Part shown: positions 6,254-9,801 of the stretch, one piece after another
Numbering within the stretch: position 1 is the first letter of the stretch
How the letters are laid out: the number at the start of each line of letters is the position of its first letter
Source: DAOVRL01 sp023128595
GTDB lineage: Bacteria; Planctomycetota; Phycisphaerae; Sedimentisphaerales; Anaerobacaceae
Length of the DNA stretch: 9,801 nucleotides
NCBI GenBank assembly: GCA_030628155.1
Contig: DAOVRL010000166.1
Span: forward strand, 1-9,801
Direction: 5' to 3'
Notes under the pieces: model-generated
Database searches by the model: none
Told to the model about the DNA's origin: nothing
What the model saw: only the letters and a program-made list of their open reading frames with translations
Program-made: the position numbers and the translations under genes

Positions 6254-9200
6254 CTAATTTCGGGGTATTTTTACAAATACATTTTCTAAGGACCAGTAGC
6301 CACCAGATAATTTTAGTAAGTAATTATGGTCTCTATGAGCATCGAAAATAATCAGTCCTATTCTGGATACACCCGGATTTAAGCTAACTAAAAAATCAAG
6401 TGTGTCTATAGGACCTTTTGATGATGTGTTATATTCTGCACCGGTCTCATCTACAAGATGAAAAGGTGGAATCATTCTGGCTTTTTTATCTTGATTCATT
6501 GCAAAAATCTTTACAAGCAAAAACGCTGCATCTGGATAATCATAACCCCCAAAACCATCTGCGAGCTTGTCCTTCCATTCTGCACTTTCAACTGAATAAG
6601 CCATATATCCTACTGCAAAAACCTCGCCCGCCCCGCTCTGCTGATACCCTCGCCTCGAATCGTAAGGTCCCGTCCGACCGCCACTCGGCAAGCTTTCGGT
6701 CTCTTGTGAATCCCTCCTCTGGCTCTGTATCCTCTTTGAAAGCCTCCCAAGCCGCACCTGCCTGGCCAGCAGCACCCCGTCAATTGTCGCCGTAGTCTTC
6801 TTCGCGTCCTCTGCAACCGCCGGCTTCCGTATCGAATAAAGCTGCACCGCAATCCGCTTGTGCACGCTCTTCACCAGCCCCAACTTGTTCTCGGCTGTAG
6901 CCTGCAGCCACTCCTGCATCTCCATCTCGTTCTGATCCACCACACCCATCGACACCATCCCCCCGCCCCCGTATGGACCGGCCCCTCTCCCATAGTCCTC
7001 GTATCCGTCATATAGCTCCTGCCCTCCTGAATATAGATCCTGTCCCCTTGTATCTTCCACCGTCTCTTCCTCTTCCCTCGCCGGTGGTCTCCTCGTTCGT
7101 CCGCCTGTCGAGTACCTTTGTCTGTCCCCGCCGTACCTGCTCGACCTCCGATCCCCCGGCTGGGCAACCTGTTGGCTCGTGGCCCGAGCATCCTCTGCCA
7201 TCCTCTTGGCAAGCCCCGCATACCGCTTCGTCCTCTCTCCCAACAGCTTGTCAATCGCGGCGGTAGTCTTTACTGCCTTCTCTGCCGCCGCAACCTTGCG
7301 GATCAAATTCATCTCCGCCCTTTCCTGAGCGTGCACCTCCTTGGCCAACTTCGCCCTGTTGTCAACACCCTTCTTTAACCACTCACCCACCTCATATCGG
7401 CTCCTGCGATCCACCCGCCCAAGCTCTGCTTCCAGGCCTGCAAACTCCTTGATCTTCGCCTTCACCGCATTCGCATCGACCACCATATTCGGCTCCGCAG
7501 GTGACCGTACATCGCCGCCCTTTCCGCCCAGCAGGTTTCGCCACAGACTCTGCCCAATCCCCGAACGCCCGCCTCCAACCGGCCGCCTGCTCAATAGTTC
7601 AACGATTTGATTATGACCTTTCGCCTTCGCCATCACCGACGCAGTTCCACCCGTAAGGTTTCTCGCACCCACGTCCGCACCGCCGGAGACGAGCACCTCG
7701 CACACATCGTAATGCCCGCTGTAGGCCGCATAATGTAACGGCCTGTTGCCGTTCCGGTCCTGCGCATTGACATCAGCACCCGCGCGAACAAGAAGCTCAA
7801 CCACCTCTTTGTGTCCCTTCTGGGCCGCATAAAACAAAGCCGCATACCCCGTCATATCCTTCGCGTTGACGTCCGTACCACTCGATATGTGCAATTTCAC
7901 CTGCCCAACGTCACCGGCCGTAGCAGCCTCGTGCAGTGATTTACTCGGCCTCTGCAGCCCCGTCCCGGCAACAGGTCTTCCACTACCCGTCTGCCCTGCT
8001 GCCACTTGCGCTCCTTCAACAGGCCAGAACACCTGGTCGCCACCCTTGCCTCCTGTACCCCATCTGCTCCTTGCCCCGCCGTCGTCGTCACAATCCTCGG
8101 CAAAACTATACAGCGTAAAATCGCCCCCAAGTTGTCTATACACGAACCCGCTGCTGCTGAAAGGATCGCTCGGCACCGCCTTGAGATACCCGGCCGAGAC
8201 CAATTCATCAAGCTTCACGGGCGCCCGCCCCCTATCAGCTTTGTAACGAAGCAGCGCCAGCGTCGTAATCAGAGCATCGGTATGGGTCCTGCACCGGCTG
8301 TATAACTCCACAACTCTTCCTACCACCGGGCAAAGCATGGCAACCAGAGCATTCTCTTGCGTCATTCTTTCAATCTCTTTATAAGGGTCAATCCCTTCGG
8401 CCTTCCATTGCCACGGAGTCTTCAGGGCCAGCGAATCAAAGTACCCAAACACTTTTTCTACTGTCTCTGTCGTCTGGCGTCGGCTGAGATTTGCCTGCAG
8501 AATCGCCCCCGCCCCGCTTCCCGTTCCAAGCCCGGCATTTTGAAACAGCCGCTCAACGGACGGCTTATGTATCCGCCCATCGCCTCTCCCGTCATCCGTG
8601 AATACTCTCTGAATGATGTCCAACATCATGAACTTCTCGGCCCGCAGATTGGGTTTGAAACTCTCATCCATCGAAACCTGCTCTATCTGTCTTTGTAAAG
8701 CTTCAAGAGCGGCTTTGTCCGGCTTCGCCCTATCGAGAATCTCAAATGTGGTATCCAGAGCTTTGGCTCGGATCGCTAACCCCACCAACTGCCCAATCAA
8801 AACAGGCGAGTCACTTAGATGCAAGCCAAAACGATAGCAAATTACGACATCCGCTACGGCTTTCTCGATGTTTCCCTCTGCCGCCGCCAGTTTCGCACGC
8901 CCGGCAATTGCAAATGTAAGCTGCCTGGACTCAGCCAACCGCGGCATTACAATTCCCATCGTTGTCCCGTCTTTAGAAGAGTGCCGGACCCAATAATACG
9001 GTCTTTTTGTTCCGATCTCCAATTGTGCCATCGCTTGCGAGTTCGACCGCAACCACTGTCTGAGCACGGCCTGTTCTCTGACAGAGAGATCGGCCGGCCA
9101 GCCTTCCGTCGCGAGCTTCGTCTGCTCTTTCGTCCCTTCGACCCACAGTTCGATAGCCTTTTGATAATAAGGCCCCGCGTTAAGGTTTTCGGCCCTGCCC

Positions 9201-9343
9201 GCGCTGGCAAGCTCGTTTATCTTGCCAACGTAATCGACCTTGGGATTCGGCACTTCTGCCACGCGCCCTACCCGCGCAGCCCCGGCCGTCAGACCCGAAC
9301 ACACCACCAACAAAATCGACATCGAAATAGCCAACCGTTTCAT
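6254..9343 (-). CDS. Exported ankyrin-repeat multidomain protein with DUF4352-like C-terminus
   Basis: 1029 residues; no characterised homologue recognised. Order: Sec signal peptide (MKRLAISMSILLVVCSG, likely cleaved near TAGA/A); helical region (about 25-355); pseudopilin-like patch (about 360-440: ALLRYKADRGRAP, LKAVPSDPFSSSGFVYR, FTLYSFAEDCDDDGG) of a style common in planctomycete hypothetical proteins; ankyrin repeats (470 to about 583, LHEAATAGD, ALFYAAQKGHKEVVELLV, PLHYAAYSGHYDVCEVLV); helical unit 1 (654-720); Arg/Gly/Tyr-rich linker (about 721-810, YSGGQELYDGYEDYGRG); helical unit 2 (811-877); C-terminal domain (about 906-1029) resembling DUF4352 (PPFHLVDETGAEY, LNPG, GLIIFDA, YLLKLSGG). 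The start at 9343 is fixed by GGAGGG seven bases upstream; a TTG at 9358 would place the start on that site. Ankyrin repeats suggest protein binding, presumably outside the cytoplasm. The function is unknown. Confidence 0.92.
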   Translation of the reverse strand: MKRLAISMSILLVVCSGLTAGAARVGRVAEVPNPKVDYVGKINELASAGRAENLNAGPYYQKAIELWVEGTKEQTKLATEGWPADLSVREQAVLRQWLRSNSQAMAQLEIGTKRPYYWVRHSSKDGTTMGIVMPRLAESRQLTFAIAGRAKLAAAEGNIEKAVADVVICYRFGLHLSDSPVLIGQLVGLAIRAKALDTTFEILDRAKPDKAALEALQRQIEQVSMDESFKPNLRAEKFMMLDIIQRVFTDDGRGDGRIHKPSVERLFQNAGLGTGSGAGAILQANLSRRQTTETVEKVFGYFDSLALKTPWQWKAEGIDPYKEIERMTQENALVAMLCPVVGRVVELYSRCRTHTDALITTLALLRYKADRGRAPVKLDELVSAGYLKAVPSDPFSSSGFVYRQLGGDFTLYSFAEDCDDDGGARSRWGTGGKGGDQVFWPVEGAQVAAGQTGSGRPVAGTGLQRPSKSLHEAATAGDVGQVKLHISSGTDVNAKDMTGYAALFYAAQKGHKEVVELLVRAGADVNAQDRNGNRPLHYAAYSGHYDVCEVLVSGGADVGARNLTGGTASVMAKAKGHNQIVELLSRRPVGGGRSGIGQSLWRNLLGGKGGDVRSPAEPNMVVDANAVKAKIKEFAGLEAELGRVDRRSRYEVGEWLKKGVDNRAKLAKEVHAQERAEMNLIRKVAAAEKAVKTTAAIDKLLGERTKRYAGLAKRMAEDARATSQQVAQPGDRRSSRYGGDRQRYSTGGRTRRPPAREEEETVEDTRGQDLYSGGQELYDGYEDYGRGAGPYGGGGMVSMGVVDQNEMEMQEWLQATAENKLGLVKSVHKRIAVQLYSIRKPAVAEDAKKTTATIDGVLLARQVRLGRLSKRIQSQRRDSQETESLPSGGRTGPYDSRRGYQQSGAGEVFAVGYMAYSVESAEWKDKLADGFGGYDYPDAAFLLVKIFAMNQDKKARMIPPFHLVDETGAEYNTSSKGPIDTLDFLVSLNPGVSRIGLIIFDAHRDHNYLLKLSGGYWSLENVFVKIPRN
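6713..6913 (-). repeat. Second copy of a duplicated 67-residue helical unit
   Basis: Encodes residues 811-877 of the ankyrin protein (EWLQATAENK to RIQSQRR). It aligns without gaps to residues 654-720 with 28 of 67 identities (42%, counted by hand), including shared EWL, IRK, K(T)TA-ID and RL-KR positions. Both are charged and probably alpha-helical or coiled-coil. This is an old internal duplication rather than a recent DNA repeat. Confidence 0.75.
7184..7384 (-). repeat. First copy of a duplicated 67-residue helical unit
   Basis: Encodes residues 654-720 of the ankyrin protein (EWLKKGVDNR to RMAEDAR), between the ankyrin block and the Gly/Tyr-rich linker. It pairs with residues 811-877 over the same length with no gap. 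Heptad-like Leu/Ile/Ala spacing and many Lys, Arg and Glu suggest a coiled coil or helical hairpin. Confidence 0.75.
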
Positions 9344-9350
9344 GATATGG

Positions 9351-9356
9351 CCCTCC
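9351..9356 (-). promoter_or_regulatory. Shine-Dalgarno site of the ankyrin protein gene
   Basis: GGAGGG on the minus strand, seven bases before ATG 9343. A TTG at 9358 is in frame but overlaps this site, so ATG 9343 is the better start. Confidence 0.85.
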
Positions 9357-9424
9357 AAAACATAACTGTCAAGAATTCACTTAATTGCCAACCGTATCCT
9401 GCACAACTACCCGCAGATATAAGC

Positions 9425-9430
9425 ATTATA
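9425..9430 (-). promoter_or_regulatory. Candidate -10 box for the ankyrin protein gene
   Basis: A perfect TATAAT on the minus strand about 82 bp before ATG 9343, in an AT-rich stretch. No matching -35 box is found at 16-19 bp; the nearest, TTGGCG, is 21 bp away. The promoter may be activator-dependent, or the box may be fortuitous. Confidence 0.35.
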
Positions 9431-9495
9431 CACCAAATCCCCAACTTCTTCCGCCAAAATTACAAAATTCCCCCCCTCTACGGAATTGGTTCGCC

Positions 9496-9665
9496 ATTCC
9501 CGTTCGCCGCCAAGTCCTGCCCACTCGGCTACATAAGGTTTCGCTCTCGATCCTTGCCTACTTTTCAAGTAGGTCGCCTACGGTGGGTAATTCCCGTTCG
9601 CTGCCAAGTCCTGCCCACCCGGCCACATAAGGTTTCGCTCTCGATTCTTGCCTACTTTTCAAGTA
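9496..9665. repeat. Two-copy direct repeat, 76-bp units at 94-bp period
   Basis: Unit 1 (9496-9571) and unit 2 (9590-9665) both run from ATTCCCGTTCG to CTACTTTTCAAGTA. They differ at four positions out of 76, all C/T transitions, and are separated by 18 bp (GGTCGCCTACGGTGGGTA). Unit 1 ends in a perfect hairpin CCTACTT-TTC-AAGTAGG (9557-9573); in unit 2 the outer two pairs are lost because AAGTAACC replaces AAGTAGG. Neither unit encodes a recognisable peptide. Confidence 0.85.
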
Positions 9666-9704
9666 ACCGTTCACGGGGTGATATGTTGAATTTTGGCCGT
9701 TTTT

Positions 9705-9801
9705 CGTCATTGCGAGCACCACACCTGATTCTCAGGATGCATACAGGAGAAAATAGCCCAAATATGTCATTGCGAAGGAGCGCAGCGACTGCGGCAATCT
9801 C
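9705..9801. repeat. Dispersed GTCATTGCGA-type repeat, two partial copies
   Basis: CGTCATTGCGAG occurs at 9705-9716. A longer copy at 9766-9801 reads GTCATTGCGAAGGAGCGCAG, continues with CGACTGC and ends GGCAATCTC at the window edge. The longer copy has ATTGC...GCAAT ends and an internal GCAG-CGA-CTGC hairpin. This matches a dispersed intergenic repeat familiar from many environmental bacterial genomes (memory, not searched). It may continue beyond the window. Confidence 0.6.

Larger units (their letters stand above)
9344..9801. other. Repeat-rich non-coding region upstream of the ankyrin protein gene
   Basis: About 458 bp without a supported gene. It holds the leader and candidate -10 box of the ankyrin gene, a two-copy direct repeat of 94-bp period, a CCTGA-TTC-TCAGG mini-hairpin (9724-9736) and GTCATTGCGA-type repeat pieces at the right edge. 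Short open frames such as 9385-9630 on the plus strand consist largely of the direct repeat and lack a convincing start, so they are not called. Confidence 0.65.

Noticed and set aside
9344..9358. TTG start at 9358 for the ankyrin protein
   Set aside because: The codon overlaps the GGAGGG ribosome site that serves ATG 9343.
9367..9372. Perfect TTGACA upstream of the ankyrin gene
   Set aside because: A -10 box 17 bp downstream would fall on the ribosome site and start codon, leaving no leader, and no good -10 sequence is there.
9385..9630. 81-codon plus-strand open frame
   Set aside because: Much of it is the two-copy direct repeat; no ribosome site, no domain, and its composition is like the surrounding non-coding DNA.

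Overview
The window looks like chromosome from a planctomycete, most plausibly of the Phycisphaerae/Sedimentisphaerales type. This is inferred from protein style: a very large secreted CotH-kinase protein carrying dockerin-like, lamin-tail and chitobiase-C-terminal-like modules, and a secreted helical protein with a pseudopilin-like 'ALLRYKADRGRAP...DPFSSSGFVYR' segment. No rRNA or other taxonomic marker is present. Coding DNA is mostly about 60% G+C by hand count of sample lines, with AT-rich patches. Every supported gene lies on the minus strand, so the window is best read from right to left.

Right end to left: 9344-9801 has no supported gene. It holds a fragment of a dispersed GTCATTGCGA-type repeat at the edge, a 94-bp-period direct repeat (two 76-bp copies differing by four transitions), and a TATAAT box ahead of the next gene. 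9343-6254 encodes a 1029-residue exported protein with a helical planctomycete-type N-terminus, a pseudopilin-like patch, ankyrin repeats, a duplicated 67-residue helical unit, a Gly/Tyr/Arg-rich linker and a DUF4352-like C-terminal domain in markedly AT-rich DNA. 6096-4891 is mltA, a lytic transglycosylase lipoprotein. It is followed after 34 bp by a 45-residue entericidin-like lipoprotein (4856-4719), and then by a possible 32-codon ORF whose ATG overlaps the lipoprotein stop (4722-4624). 4623-4205 is non-coding and carries a REP/MITE-like palindromic element and a good sigma70-type promoter. 4204 to the left edge is one uninterrupted frame of 1401 codons, running off the window, for the CotH-family exoprotein.

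The 0.6-4.2 kb region is easy to misread, because long open frames on the plus strand lie in codon register with the real minus-strand gene; they are antisense shadows. I checked all 1401 codons of the minus frame and found no stop.

Functionally the window is about the cell envelope and exterior: an envelope-attached murein hydrolase with a small companion lipoprotein, flanked by two very large exported multidomain proteins of unknown substrate. I see no CRISPR, tRNA, transposase, phage or defence genes, and no convincing new multi-gene system. The most unusual items are the architecture of the ankyrin/DUF4352 protein, the possible coupled microORF, and the repeat elements in both intergenic regions.
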